From: Procambarus clarkii
Taxonomy: Eukaryota > Arthropoda > Malacostraca > Decapoda > Cambaridae
NCBI RefSeq assembly: GCF_040958095.1
Contig: NC_091220.1
Span: 18,629,499 to 18,693,498 of the forward strand
Length of the DNA: 64,000 bases
Direction: 5' to 3'
Below are positions 25,601 through 37,120 of this stretch, piece by piece. How positions within the stretch are numbered: the first letter of the stretch is position 1; each line of letters starts with the position of its first letter. Position numbers and translations under genes: made by a program. The notes under the pieces are model-generated. The model saw only the letters and a list, made by a program, of their open reading frames with translations, was not told the DNA's origin and did no database searches.

Positions 25601-28600
25601 GCTCTCCATTAACGCTACTGGCGTTCAAAATTTTTCTCTCGCGTCCGAGTCGGTGACGCGAGGGGGGGGGGGGATGGTTAAGACATGGGATGGGGTGGGG
25701 CAGAGACAGACTATCCTGGCCACTGATGGGTTCTAGTTTCCCAATATTTAAAAAAAAAAAAAAAACATTAACCTTCACTTCATAAATTCTTTTAAGCCTT
25801 TATTTTACTTAGCATGACACAATCTGTTAAAATGCTTACAAAATTCTCATTCAAAATTTCTCAATTAAATTCTTTTGTAAATTAATTTAAATTTATCAAG
25901 TAAATTATATCTTAATCATTGTCTTTTCACTAAACAAAATCTTAACTACTGCTTTGCTCTCTTTTCTACTGGAAGAAAAGTATTTTGTTAACCTTGGCAA
26001 AATGCAGAATAGCGGAATATTTCCACCATTCTGAAATAGTGGAAATATGCAAATGCAGAATATTTGGCAAACAGACCACCGGTTACCTGTCGGTTCGTTT
26101 GCTTTTCCTGTCTCGGGAATGCCCACCGTCTCCTCTATCTCCTCTATCACTGCGTTCCTTCTTGGGAGTAATTTCAGGCTTCTCTTGTTTGACTGGCGCG
26201 TCATGCTTGGGCGATGATTCACGTTTGGGTGACTTGGCAGACGACGATTTCTCTTTAGTCGTAGCTTCCCCATTTGCTTCTTTCTTCTCCTCTTTAATTT
26301 TGGTGTCCTCTTTTTTATCCCATCTAGAGAAAAAATAAGGAACAAATATAATTACAAGTTAAATAAATACAGCATCCCACACACACACACACACACCTAT
26401 CTGATGCAACAGTTTACCAGTTGATTGATGGTTGAGAGGTGGCACTAAAAAGAGCCCAAGCTTAACCCAAACAAGCACAATCAAGTGAACACATGTTCAG
26501 AGGCTGGAGCATGGGGGCAAAATTGGTGCTGGATAGAATTTCTTTAATCAGGTTTTGCCATTAGAGATTCTTTATAATGGGTCCAACTTTCTATATTGCT
26601 TGGTACACTATGCCAATAATGCATGGGGAAAAAAGGAGTACTATTATACTGCTCCAAACAAGTTTTTAATGATTTTCCTAAATGAGTATAATCTTAAGAG
26701 GAAAAGGGTGGTATCATAAGAAATCACTGAAGAGGAAAGAAACTATAGGGAGAAAGCACCAAGCCATTGCAACTACCTGTATATAGAAAGGATCAGAACA
26801 TGTATTTGGGATGGGATGGGGCGAAGGAATGGTGCCCAATCTCTTTGACGGTTAGGGATTGAACGCCAACCTGCATGAAGCGAGACCGTCACTCCACCAT
26901 CCAGCCCAAGTTTATGGTTCACTTTCATTTATTATTTCTTTTAATTTTACTCAATGTGTTTTGTACATAACCACTGTACTCACAAGGACACGACTAAAAT
27001 TTTGAGCAATCTACAGTAGCTAGTGCCACTGAAGATCATCCACCAATTTCCAACACCTACACATCACCTACTGCTCCTCCTTCCTTTAGGCGTTTTGAAG
27101 CGAGTCATGGTCCAATTCATAGGCCAATTAATACAAATTTATCAGGTAAACAGAAAGATTATATCAAATGTCCTGTGAAAATATGATTTTTTTATGGTCT
27201 AGGAATGCATACCCCCATTTATAACACTGAACCTATGAAAATATCTGGTTCAGAATTACATTCAGCTTTCAATGCATCCCATTCATAAGTTGGGGACTCC
27301 CTATACTGTACTTTCAAGAAATTTCCAAACTTAATAAATATAAACTTACGTTCCTACAAGAAACTCCAAAAGTTAAGATTCATGCTAACATTTATGATAT
27401 TTTTTAAAAAGACTAGTACTTACCTAGAAGAATCTTTTTTTGTGTCCTTTTTGTCATCTTTGGAACGCGGCGAGCGAGACCTGTCCCGGCGAGAATTTCT
27501 AGAAGACCTATCTCTGCTGCGACTCCTCCTGGAAATCGAAACCGTAATTTATTGGTTCAGCAAACAAACAAACAAACTAGCACCCAAGCTGTAACCTAAG
27601 TAAACAATTTGACTCATCATGAATGTTGATCGCCAAAGAAAAAAATGGATCTATCCTAAATCATGTAACCATAATACACTAGAATTGTAAAAGCTTATGT
27701 ATCAACAAATTTTCATTGATTATACCAGGGCTAAAATTTAGACTTAAAAGGTCTAAATTAGTTACTAGTAACTGGTCAAAACCTCAATTATTGGTTATAT
27801 TCTTGATAGTGTAAGGAAATTGCATCTGTTATGATAAGCTCTAAATTTTTGCCATGTGAAGCACATACAGTATTAAGATTAGTATCGGATCCACACAAAT
27901 TAAATTCAAGAAATAATTTTTATGCATACCTTCAGTGGGAGAAATCTGTGAATATTGCAAAGTATACTTTATATAAGAAATAGATAAATTAAAAGTAACA
28001 TTTTTAATCTGATCAGCAATTATTAGTCTATTCATTATATAATCCATACTATAGCACCATGTCTAAACAAGCAGCACCACACTACAGCACAAATTTACAG
28101 CAGCAACCTAATGTTTCACAAGCTCACGTGTACTACACTCCATGCGAGTCAGCATATACAGCACAAATACGTTCACAACCTCCTTGCAACCCTTGCTGCA
28201 TAGCCTTGTCCCTTATTCCATCCTGTGCATTGTTCAAAATCAACAGCCACTTCTCACACACTGCCTCACCATGTTATTCCAAGTCTTCCACTTTAATCAT
28301 GCTCAAAATTACTATTATACACGCTCTGTCAATCATCATCTTCCAGTCAACATGCCCATATCATCTCCAAACATTATACAGTACCATTGAAATTTTTGTT
28401 CCTTATTATTTTATGTCTATTCTACATCACAGACTTCTATGAATACAAATTACCTATCTCTTCGGTCCTTCTCTCTATCTTTATCACGATCACGGTCCCG
28501 TTCTTTTTCCTTTTCCTTGTCTTTATCTCGTTCTCGTCGAGCTTCCTGAATCTTCTGCAACCTTTCTTCTTCTTCCTGAAATTTAAATCCAAAGTTACAT

Positions 28601-31600
28601 TAAATATTGGCTTATAATTATTTACAGCAACCTTGTAAAACATGCTGTTAATGATTTACTTGTTTTACCAGAACAAAACAGGACAAACATCCAAGTCATA
28701 CAGGATAATAGTCAATGACAAAAGTTGATATACATCATGCATCCATTCCTGAATATAAAATATAGCATTTTATGAGACAACTAATATAATAATTTTACTT
28801 CAACCAGCTCAACAATATGAACACTATACTTTGCATACTCAATGGAGATTGACAACACAGTGATGTGATCCTGTGGTCCCGGGTTCGATCCCGGGCGCCA
28901 GCGAGAAACAATGGGTAGTGTTTCTTTCACCCTATTACCTAGGTGTTAGTCAGCTGTCATGGGCTGCTTCCTGGGGATGGAGGCCTGGTCGAGGACCGGG
29001 CCGCGGGGACACTAAAGCCCCGAAATCATCTCAAGATAACCTCAAGAATCATCTCAAGATAACAGTATCCTCTCTAGTCTTTTACGGACAACTCAATACA
29101 AACATTATAATAATAAAATGAACGATTACAAACATTATACTATGTTGCCTCTAAATGAGAAATGTCTTTGTTTTGAGATTGGAGGCCAGGCTATGGGGCT
29201 TCACCAAACTTTTGCAGGGCTTTTTGTGATTATGTAGCGAGTGTCATAGGGTGGTTGAGGGTCGACTCCATGCCCTCTAAGTAGGATTGGTTCCTATTAC
29301 CACACCCAATGACTCCTATCAAGTTTGAAATGTGGATCAGACTGTCCATAGCTATGTGCTCAGCAATATATTTCATGGCTGCTATCGACCAATTCAACAT
29401 CGATAATGTGAATTAACTGTACTTGAGCATGTTTTGACCATAGGGAGGAAAGGAGGGAGGGAGAATGGGAGGAAAGGGAGGGAGGGAGATTGGGAGGAAA
29501 GGAGGGAGGGAGATTGGGAGGAAAGGAGGGAGGGAGATTGGGAGGAAAGGAGGGAGGGAGATTGGGAGGAAAGGAGGGAGGGAGATTGGGAGCAAGAGAA
29601 ACAGAGACCCAGGAAGCACCAGGTAACCCATCTATCTAGAAAAAGCAAATGGACATCTGTCAAAGGATGGAAGCCACATGCCCGAGGCTAGCCTCCCACA
29701 ACTTTGCACTACGACTGGTTATTTTATGGAATCTCATAGGGATGTCAAGTTCATTTACAATGCTGAAGAGTGTTGTGAAAATGCACGAGTAAAAATCATC
29801 CAACACCTGGAGTACCAAGTGTGGGAGCTTATATTATAGCAGAGCGGCTCCAAGACCAAGGATATCTGTACTATTTCAGTTCAGTTGGGGGCCAACTACT
29901 GTTTAATAGTTTATGAGGTGCGGGACAACCTGTGGTGCATCATCAATGTGGTGACCATGATAGTAACAATTCAAGCAGACCACTTAAAGCATCCACTGGC
30001 ATCAAGGTATGTGGTGTCAACTAATCTGAGTTGGCTACGCTTATTCATTATAAAGAAACTTACAGCAGTAGTTTCAGTAGATACAGTAGAAATTATTTAA
30101 TTACAATAGAAACACTCCTTTTACTATCTATGCACGTGTTGAAAGTTTAAAGTCAATAAGCAAAAGCACAAAATAACGAGTAGAAACCCAAGGGAAAAAC
30201 TGTGAAAACTGGATGGAACCTCTACCTAAAATGTTTCATTTTTTACTTAAATAATCCCATGGAAATTGTAAAACAAAGATTCAATCAAAACAAAATAGAA
30301 ATGCATGCAGTCTATTTACCATTTTCTTTTTAAGTTCTTCTTTTTTCTGATCAAGGAACTGCTTTGGTATGCCTGATGGACTGGCTTGGGCAGAAAGCAG
30401 GAGATCCCACATTTCTCCCATGAATATGCGAGCATTTTTACCATTGAGGAAGCCCGTCAACATGATCTGCATTTTTCTGGGATCTGGATTCTGGAAGACA
30501 TAATATACAACTTTTTAAAATACACAGGCATAGCACTTTATTATGATCAGGCTTCACCGTACTTGGAGAAGCAATACACTGATTAATTTACACAACCATG
30601 ACCAGTACATGATTTGCTTTCACAAGAACAACACACCATTCGGTATAAAACTTGTACAAATAAAGCAGTTTACTCTGGTGGCTTAGCTTCAATGTAAATT
30701 CACTACGAGTTACAGATAACCACCAAGATGGGTATGGAGATTGCCCCATGAATTCATCTTAAGCAGACTGTTACAGGATTGCCCCATGAATTCATCTTAA
30801 GCAGACTGTTACAGGAGACTAACACACCAAACCTGAGAGAGCAGCACAGACTCCCACTACAAAGCTGAAGTGCAGCATCACTCTCCATCCTCCTCCTAGA
30901 AGGCTGAGTCAATGTCAATATCAGTCGCAAGTTAATTATCTTCAAAATTATTACACTAATATAGCATTGCCATTTGATTAAAAAATAAATGCATCTAATA
31001 TATCTACCCTGACTACTGCCACCTAGTGCCAGAATATCAATGATTTAATGTTTTATAATTGATACTGTATTTAATTCAATAATGCTTAAATATCATCAAT
31101 ACACAAAAAACTTAAGTCATGACAACAACCAAGATTTACACAAGACATGTATATTAAATAAAACAAAAGTACATCACAAAAATTAAAGTGCATAATGAGT
31201 CTACATGCCAAGATGACATAGGCTTATAACCTAACCCAAGCATGAAAACGAAAGTGAATGTTTTGACCCTTTCCAGACCCTCAAGTCAAAATTGAGGCAA
31301 GATCAATACTAGAAAAGGGACCAGGATGGACCAAAACATCATCACTTTCATTTCGTGTGTATGCTTTAGGTTATTTTGAGCCACATTTTGACTTCCTTTG
31401 ACATAGGTATATATATATATATCCCTGCTGTGACAAACTGCCACTTTCCACACACAGGCAGGGTGGTGCATGCACAAAAATTCTGGAAATAATTGCTCAA
31501 AAGTTATCATGTAACAAAAACTAACCAAAAGATAGAAAGGTATGGTGAAAGGAATGCAAAAAGGGTGGGAGGTAGGAGGCAGTTACAGGGTGGGAGATGG

Positions 31601-34600
31601 GAGGCTGTTAAAGGGCAGGAGAGAGAAGGTACAAGTGAGGGCAGGAGGGAGAGGGAGAGGGGGGGAGAGAGGAAGAGAGAGAGATGCCACAAAGATGACA
31701 AAGGATAGAGAAGGTGAATAATGAATCTAAGGAGAGAAAAGTGCAGGGAGAGGAACGGATTTAAGGGAATCATGCCAAAATACCTGCCATTTTTTACCAT
31801 TTTTTTATTATCACCAGAATGATAAACTAACTGCAGCAATAAGGTTTATTTAGATTCTTATAATACCACCCCATCTAGTTTGCTCAATATACGGGAGTTG
31901 GAAACCTTTTAAACTTTGTTACTATATGAACATTACTGTATTAATATTAACTGAATAAAATGTAATTTAAAATGAACAGACGTTTGTTAATTTGAATAAA
32001 ACTTTCATTTTCATTGAATGTGATTTTATTGCAAAGAATTTTAGATGTAAAATAGTGCAAAGCAAATGAATTCTTAGTAATAAGAAGTGAACATAAAAAT
32101 TATTTATATATACAGGTATATATTTCTAGCCTTAACCCTTTGAGAGAGTAATAAAGAGTAATTCTGTCAGTCCCGAGTCACCACTGGGTGAAATTTGGTA
32201 AATATTTAAGGAGAAATTCCACATACTGCACTTATGTGGATGTACAAAACTTCACATTAAATTCCGACATATAATTTCTGTATAATAACAAATCATTAAG
32301 TTTGAATGTATAAAAGTGAATGAGACATGTGGCCCCTTCATATTAAGAATACTGTATACAGTACAGTAGGAGGGGTACCATCTCTGGTGCAAGTGCAGGG
32401 ACTCATAACCTCGGAGAAGAAAATAAAGAGTACTCAGAGAAGACCTTGTGGATCCTCACTGAACACTGATATTTTCTTCTACAGAATATATTTGGGTTTG
32501 AAGTATTGAGACAATTCTGACTTTTTCCTTCTTTTACTGAATAGTTCAAGTACAGTGCAGTGTATATTAAATTGTAACTTATCCAAATTTCAGGAACCCA
32601 TATCAGAATGTAATATAAATTTTGACATGAAAATTATTAATATATTTTTGAATTAAATATTTAACGCGTTTGCAAGCAGGAAACGAAACATTTTTCACAA
32701 AATATTACACAAATTACAGTGGTGATCCAGGATACAGAGTTGCACCCTTTAAGGGTCAAGGACACAAAAAAATAAAAAAATCTTGGCATGACACCCTTAA
32801 CAATGTAATTGCCGAGGTAAAGGCTTGACACCTCAACATGTGAAAAGTAACAACAGATAGTTTTGCAATTTTTCTGTATAACTTAAGAGAAAGTCATTTT
32901 TTTGGCACTGTCCTAATTTTTGAGAAGGAAGTTCCCCCACTTTGGATAAAAAAGAATTTAAGGCCCTTAATTTGTTTGCAATTATATTTAAAATCAATAA
33001 ATGAAACACATTTCAACATGAAATTTAAAATGTTGTCAAATGTGTAGCATTTATTTATTCCAGTCATGATATAATTATCTTGACTCTTATTGAATGTATT
33101 GTTAATGATGAAGCAAATTTTAGGTATATTTATCTTAACTTGACCTAACAACACACTAGTCTTTTCCTTACAGTCAGCCTTAAAGGATTTGGAATCCTCC
33201 TGGGGTATGTAGGCTATCCTGAAACATGTTCAATTTGGCGTAAGAGACATTTGTACCTTAAATATCTTATGGCATTACGAGCCATTTGTGGGGAAGGTGA
33301 GGACTGCTGTGCACGACGTAGAAGCTCTTGGCAAAGACTCAATGTTTTTCATTCTTGAATTCAACTTGGTACGGCATGGAGACCCATGGAATGCTTTCTC
33401 CAAGCCAAAGATTCCCGGATCCTCGGATGATGACCAAGGCCAAGCCAGCATTGGCCTGGGACTTCAGACTATCTTCATTTAAAGATGGTGGAAGCCTGGA
33501 AGAGTCCAGACAGAGCCTGGAATCCAGGTTGGTGTCTCACACAGACGGCCAACAGTAACCCAGATTCCAGACCCTCGATGACAGAGGCTTTTACCAAGGA
33601 CGTTTATCCCCGGTCAAGCTTCTAATGAACCAGGCAAGAGGCCCAGTATCCTCCAGATGAGCACCGCAGGAAGTGTGATGAGGAACCCAGACTGCTCCAG
33701 GCACTTATGCCCAGAGCAATCCAAGTACTGTAGATGAAGATCGGCTGTGAAGGAGATTTGGCCCAGTCACCCCAGGCCTAATGCCCAGGTAGTTGTCGCA
33801 TGTAGATATACCAGGCCATGGCCCAGTTTCCCAGGTCATGTGCCCGAGTGAAAGATGCTATCCAAGGTGTCGGAGATCACTTCCTCACAGGGGGCCAAGG
33901 CAGAGGTGCCTCAGACACCTGGGAGAAAGAACCCAGACAAGGAGAGAAGACCAGCCCCCATGAGATGGGCCAGCCAGATGCAGACGAGGACACTACCCTA
34001 CAGGTAGCCTGGAGCAGGTCGCTGGCTGGGGCGCCTCCACCATGGACCAACACCCCTTTGGCATTACTTGCTATTACCAGGAAAGATTGGCAATGTCAGA
34101 TCAAATTCTGGTTAAGATACAAAAACATTGTATCTGCGTACTAAGAAACGCACAAACATTCACACACCCAAACATACAAGGTAAATACTTAGGATGAGTA
34201 TGAACAACTTCCATACTTATCCTTTGGAATTTAGTTAGGATATGTGGACTTCTGATTTAGAGAAAAAAAATTATGACAGTCATTCTTTACCACATTCCCA
34301 ACACTCAGTCTTTGTACACAACTCTTCCCCCATTTACACAAGACTCACCTTTTCTGCTTCCAACTGATTGAAGACATATTCTATAACAACATCATCCTCT
34401 ATGCCTAAAATGGCAGTAATTTTTTCCGTAACCCAAGGTTTGACCACTTCCAGGCGCACTTTGGTCATATCAACCTGCAAACAATAAAATACTAGTAAAC
34501 CATTATTTTTTATAACGCAGCTACAACAAAATGCATTAATATAAATAAAAAGATCTTAAAATACACATCTTATACTGCATAAGAGAAAACTAAATGATTT

Positions 34601-36945
34601 CTCAACACATTAGCAAGTAGAAAGCAGTTAAACTAAATAAAACTAAACTAGAACAAGGTGTACTTATTACAGGTACAGAGAACAAATGATTAAACCACAC
34701 ATGAGAAAATGGAGAAACGACGACGTTTTCGGTCTGTCCTGAACCATCATCATGATAATGGTCCAGAACAGACCGAAACTTTTATCATTTCTCCATTGTC
34801 TGATGTATGATTTAGTCATAACCTCAGCCACGTTATTGTGATTCACCATCTGCATATTAGATCAGGAAAAAAAAGGGATTGAAATTAAAATATAAAACAG
34901 CATATATTCTCCCCCCTCCCAATAGCAACAAGCTGTATTATCAAATGTCCTCAGCATGCAATTTGTGGTGGCAACACTTACAACTGTATTGGTTTCTATT
35001 ACAACCTAATTATCCCCCTGTTAACCAGAAATTATATTATAGGAAAGGTCTTACTTTTTTGCTTAAACTCTCAGCGAATTTCATCTCCTTCATGAGCTTC
35101 TTGTCCTTATTACTGAAGCGATTGTCCTGCTCCGCAGATGTACCCTGGAGAGACGAGACATTATGTACTAGCATACATATCTTATACACCATGTAAAAAA
35201 AGTATTAACAGATTTACATATACATATTCAGTATTAATAAAAAAAATAACTTTCACATAACCTTTTAGAACAACTTTTAAACATTTGCTGAAAAGAATTA
35301 GTAAAAAAAATATATACCAAGATTGTTCTTTGAATTCTTCTCATAATGGGTCAGTGAGTGGTGAGGACAGTGGGTTGGGAAGGCGGAAAATATTACATAT
35401 GTTTTGGGGCCGAGTTATTATTCATTACAGTTGCGATTCTTTTGCATTATCTATATTTCTCTAATTACATACAGACATTGGCAATAAATAAGTTAGAGAA
35501 AATCATAATAGGCTTCTTTATTGTTGAAGCATATTTTTTATAGATATTGAATATTTAGGGCTGATTTTGGCTTGTCTATTTGTTCTATACTATACACATA
35601 GCTAATTATTCAATAAATATTGATCTAAAAGTATGAGCTGGTGCGATTTCACCATTTAGACGATAGTGACACGAACTAACGAAAGTATGGAAAATTATTG
35701 ACTACGTTATATAATCTAAAAGTTATTTTGGGCAAAAGGTATTTAGTAGAGATTTTTTTTTAATGCTGACATATGATTCAAGTGTAGTAGTCAAATAGGC
35801 TGTGATTCATACGTCAGGCTGCGAGCAGTCGCGTCCAACAGCCTGGTTGACCAGTCCAGCAACCAGGAGGGGGGGGGGGGAGACATTGAGCCCCGAAATG
35901 CATCACAAGGTAGTCACTTGTGAACATATGGTTTTCAGGACAAATTTTAAAGCTTATCAAATCTAATATTGGAAAACGAGTTACGTGTTAAATCTCGGTA
36001 TACTTTTGGTCGAGTAATGTTGGCATCGAGTACGGAGTGTAGGTTATTGGGTAGGGGGTCAAATTGTACATAGGTGATGATCAAAGTAAAGTCAATTTTC
36101 TTCAGGAAAGTACATACATACCTGTTTTATAAACAATGTTGGGTTTATAGATAGAGCTAGTACATATATTACCTAAAGCCACTCGTACGCATAGCGTTTA
36201 TTTTTTATTTATTTATTTATATATATACAAGAAGGTACATTGGGATTCTGAGGATACATAGCATAGTAATTACATTTTTGTCAAGCCACTAGTACGCGCA
36301 GCGTTTCGGGCACTTCACACCAGATGATGAAGAGACGACATCTCCTCTTCTGGCGTGTGCTTACCTCATCATATCATCACCCACGTTACTGTGACTCACC
36401 ATCTGCATCCGAACATAAGATATTTAGACAGAAACTCCATTTTCTAATTGCTGACGCCACATGTAAAACCTTAGCCTCGGGGCTATGTTTGGTTAGGCTG
36501 GCCAAGCCACATGGTAGACTGTGTATGCTGCCCGAGGTACAGTGACAAGATACAGTGACTAACATACAGGGCGTCACTATACGCCTCCCCCGACTACTCT
36601 AAATAGTCTAACATACGCAGTTATCACCGTGTATAAATACTTCCAATCACAACTGTTTTTAATAACTTGAATTCCCAACTACACTCTAAGAGGCGCATCA
36701 ATATGCCGCTCCAAGAGGCGGTAGCTATATTGATGCTGCGCTCAGGCGAGATATTAAATCCACACTTGTAGAAAGATTAATATGGGAGGGTTATTTTGGC
36801 GGCCATGTTGACCAGACGCTACCACACTCACTCTCTCCCACACCACCACGCCCAGCCCTCCCATGCTACTCCCACCCCACACTCCCTCGGCTCACAACCC
36901 CCTACAACACTTGTAACTCACGCGGAAGAAGCCTGCGTCTGCCAT
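16659..36945 (-). CDS. SRRM1: Serine/arginine repetitive matrix protein 1 (SRm160)
   Basis: Fifteen coding exons (high to low): 36945-36922, 35144-35055, 34474-34349, 30490-30320, 28575-28454, 27528-27424, 26323-26087, 25425-25048, 24405-24273, 24144-23996, 23327-22995, 21267-21070, 20478-20208, 17467-17369 and 16781-16659. They sum to 2559 bases, 852 residues (human 904). The start MADAGFFR-GTSAEQDNRFSNK and the PWI domain (about residues 27-126, with KPWVTEKI and LTGFLNGKNARIFMGEMW) identify the family. Then come a Glu/Arg/Lys charged linker, several hundred residues of RS, RRSPSP and KRSPSI repeats, lysine tracts (KKKKKKKHKK) and the conserved C-terminal ELERKLREKALLSM. SRRM1 is a nuclear splicing coactivator that bridges SR proteins and snRNPs; its PWI domain binds nucleic acid. 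The third PWI residue here is Val. Exon 9 can also end at 24261, adding VNRE. Confidence 0.96.
16782..17368. other. SRRM1 intron 14
   Basis: AT-rich intron with one imperfect hairpin (17172-17224). Confidence 0.7.
17172..17224. repeat. imperfect hairpin
   Basis: GAGAAAAATCCACAG (17172-17186) pairs with CTGTGGATTTTCTC (17211-17224), and inside it AGCCG pairs with CGGCT. It follows a GTGATATATATATATCA palindrome. Confidence 0.75.
18202..18235. repeat. 15-bp perfect inverted repeat
   Basis: TTTCCCATGGCATAA, loop ATAA, then TTATGCCATGGGAAA. Confidence 0.9.
18456..18714 (+). mobile_element. SINE family C copy 1
   Basis: tRNA-like head with B-box CAGGTTCGATCCCCGG, then TTTCTTTCACCCTGATG, GTTACCTAGCAGTAAATAGG and TGCTTCCTGGGGGG. 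The terminal AGCCCCAAAATCATCTCAAG leads into a TAACCTCAA end. Confidence 0.9.
19153..19403 (+). mobile_element. SINE family C copy 2 (best preserved)
   Basis: The head is GGAGCCGGTCGGCCGAGCGG and the B-box is GGGTTCGATCCCAGGC. The core has ACCTAGCAGTAAAATAGGTA, then GGCCTGGTCGAGGACCGGGC. It ends in two tandem CTCAAGATAAC units. Confidence 0.92.
19632..19913. mobile_element. TIR MITE copy 1 (diverged)
   Basis: The ends are CTAGATTCATCAAAG and TTTGATGAATCAGG, in inverted orientation. The interior matches the copy at 49917-50161 (ATGAGCTCTGTAGTACTAGG, AATAAATGTAAACAAAGC). Confidence 0.75.
19916..20060 (-). mobile_element. SINE family A copy 2 (3' truncated)
   Basis: In minus sense: GTCCCTGGTGGCATAGGTAA, GAGTCCTGGCCTGGGAGGAT, then TTCACCCAATAGTAATTGGG. 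It aligns with the head and body of the copy at 4886 but lacks the LINE-like tail. Confidence 0.75.
20479..21069. other. SRRM1 intron 12
   Basis: It contains a minus-strand SINE B (20738-20918); the rest is AT-rich. Confidence 0.7.
20738..20918 (-). mobile_element. SINE family B copy 3
   Basis: In minus sense: GGATGGTAGAGCGACGGTCT, GTTCAATCTCCGACC, GGGCACCATTCCATCTCC and AAGTGCTATATAGTTG. Confidence 0.88.
21300..21590 (-). mobile_element. SINE family D (tRNA-like head)
   Basis: In minus sense the A-box-like TGGTACAGTTGACTAAAGCG and B-box-like GGTTCAAACCC are about 30 bases apart. The 3' end has two copies of AACTGGTTATATTTATTAAA. It is a single copy in this window, so family status is inferred. 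Confidence 0.55.
21726..21785. repeat. 27-bp-arm near-perfect palindrome
   Basis: TATATCAAATGAACAATAAT leads into ATATCAC; after the loop AATAAC comes the reverse complement with one mismatch. Related GTGATATATCA motifs occur at 1410, 17150 and 21867. Confidence 0.85.
22178..22202. repeat. 11-bp perfect hairpin
   Basis: CAGATGTAACC, loop ATT, GGTTACATCTG. Confidence 0.85.
22625..22700 (-). mobile_element. LINE/SINE tail with AGGTGAGTAC end
   Basis: In minus sense: TTGAGAGACGGGACCAAAGA, then CAACCCCCGCAAGCACAAC and TAGGTGAGTAC. Homologous to 26420-26495, 52430-52500 and 55065-55135. Confidence 0.75.
23328..23995. other. SRRM1 intron 10
   Basis: AT-rich; nothing recognised. Confidence 0.6.
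24406..25047. other. SRRM1 intron 8
   Basis: AT-rich; no exon. The segment 24406-24432 would read in the RS frame (PRKPSLK) but cannot be joined in frame to exon 8. The in-frame acceptor is CTTCTCTCAAAAG at 24406. Confidence 0.65.
26420..26495 (+). mobile_element. LINE/SINE tail copy (diverged)
   Basis: TTGATGGTTGAGAGGTGGCA, AAGAGCCCAAGCTTAACCC, CAAGCACAATCAAGTGAACAC: a diverged copy of the tail at 22625(-). Confidence 0.6.
26748..26912 (-). mobile_element. SINE family B copy 4
   Basis: In minus sense: GGATGGTGGAGTGACGGTCT, GGTTGGCGTTCAATCCC and GGGCACCATTCCTTCGCC. Confidence 0.85.
28863..29063 (+). mobile_element. SINE family C copy 3 (5' truncated)
   Basis: Starts within the tRNA-like head (GATCCTGTGGTCCCGGGTTC) and has an internal deletion. 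It keeps the end with CCCCGAAATCATCTCAAG. Confidence 0.88.
29442..29594. repeat. 24-bp polypurine minisatellite, about 6 copies
   Basis: The unit GGGAGGAAAGGAGGGAGGGA plus GATT is nearly identical from copy to copy. On the SRRM1 transcript strand this is a long C/U-rich tract. Confidence 0.92.
30738..30814. repeat. short tandem duplication
   Basis: ATTGCCCCATGAATTCATCT followed by TAAGCAGACTGTTACAGGA occurs twice, about 38-40 bp apart. Confidence 0.8.
31550..31690. repeat. purine-rich tract with about 25-bp periodicity
   Basis: GGTGGGAGGTAGGAGGCAGTT and GGTGGGAGATGGGAGGCTGTT are adjacent, then GAGAGGG-rich sequence. It lies in SRRM1 intron 3. Confidence 0.7.
33280..34040. other. GC-rich block inside SRRM1 intron 3
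   Basis: About 760 bp rich in CCAGGC, CCAGAC and GGCCCAG words. It is unlike the AT-rich intron around it. No protein family was recognised in any frame. It may be an old inserted repeat. Confidence 0.4.
34475..35054. other. SRRM1 intron 2
   Basis: It contains the hairpin MITE at 34690-34856 and otherwise AT-rich DNA. Confidence 0.65.
34690..34856. mobile_element. hairpin MITE (GGAGAAACGACG type)
   Basis: AATGGAGAAACGACG and TTTCGGTCTGTCCTGAACCA are mirrored by TGGTCCAGAACAGACCGAAA and TTTCTCCATT, with arms of about 42 bp. The trailing GTTATTGTGATTCACCATCT recurs at 36385. Confidence 0.75.
35815..35925 (+). mobile_element. short interspersed repeat with SINE C-like 3' end
   Basis: CAGGCTGCGAGCAGTCGCGT, CCTGGTTGACCAGTCCAGCA, a poly-G tract, then GAGCCCCGAAATGCATCAC-AAGGTAG. 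The last part resembles the end of SINE family C. Confidence 0.55.
36176..36410 (-). mobile_element. LINE tail plus partial MITE
   Basis: Positions 36205-36311 repeat the minus-sense CTGCGCGTACTAGTGGCTT tail, and 36176-36204 begins a second, older tail. Positions 36312-36410 carry GATGAAGAGACGACATCTCC and GTTACTGTGACTCACCATCT, related to the MITE at 34690. Confidence 0.7.
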
Positions 36946-37034
36946 AATGAAGAGACTGAGGGCCTGGGAGGAGGACACGTCGCACACAGCCTCCCCGTCC
37001 GGTGTCTGGGCCGGTACTGGCCAGGAGGCTCAAG
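36946..37034 (-). promoter_or_regulatory. SRRM1 5' UTR and presumed promoter side
   Basis: GC-rich sequence between the SRRM1 start codon and the hAT-like end at 37035. No TATA box is obvious. Assignment is by position. Confidence 0.35.
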
Positions 37035-37120
37035 CAGGGTTGCCAGCTCCAACTTGCGAAAAGTAGCGGAGTTGACGGTCTAAAAGTAGCGAATTTGGCA
37101 TAAAATTAGCCCAATTTTTT
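37035..37120 (+). mobile_element. hAT-like transposon terminus (left)
   Basis: Begins CAGGGTTGCCAGC, typical of hAT inverted ends, and continues with TAGCGAATTTGGC and AAAATTAGCCCAATTT. A related end in the opposite orientation lies at 49320. No matching 8-bp target duplication was seen between the two. Confidence 0.5.

Larger units (their letters stand above)
25426..27423. other. SRRM1 introns 7 and 6 (exon 7 between them)
   Basis: Intron 7 (25426-26086) has poly-G (25665) and poly-A (25750) tracts. Intron 6 (26324-27423) has a (CA)n run at 26378, a LINE/SINE tail at 26420-26495 and a minus-strand SINE B at 26748-26912. Confidence 0.65.
27529..30319. other. SRRM1 introns 5 and 4 (exon 5 between them)
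   Basis: Intron 5 (27529-28453) is AT-rich with nothing recognised. Intron 4 (28576-30319) carries a 5'-truncated SINE C and a 24-bp polypurine minisatellite. Confidence 0.65.
30491..34348. other. SRRM1 intron 3 (3.9 kb)
   Basis: It holds a 46-bp tandem duplication (about 30738-30814), a purine-rich tract (31550-31690), AT-rich DNA and a GC-rich block (33280-34040). No exon was seen. Confidence 0.6.
35145..36921. other. SRRM1 intron 1
   Basis: It holds a short repeat with a SINE C-like end (35815-35925), a LINE tail (36176-36311) and a partial MITE (36312-36410). Confidence 0.65.

Noticed and set aside
33818-34144. 108-codon plus-strand ORF in SRRM1 intron 3
   Set aside because: Its composition follows the GC-rich block; no homology or gene structure was recognised.
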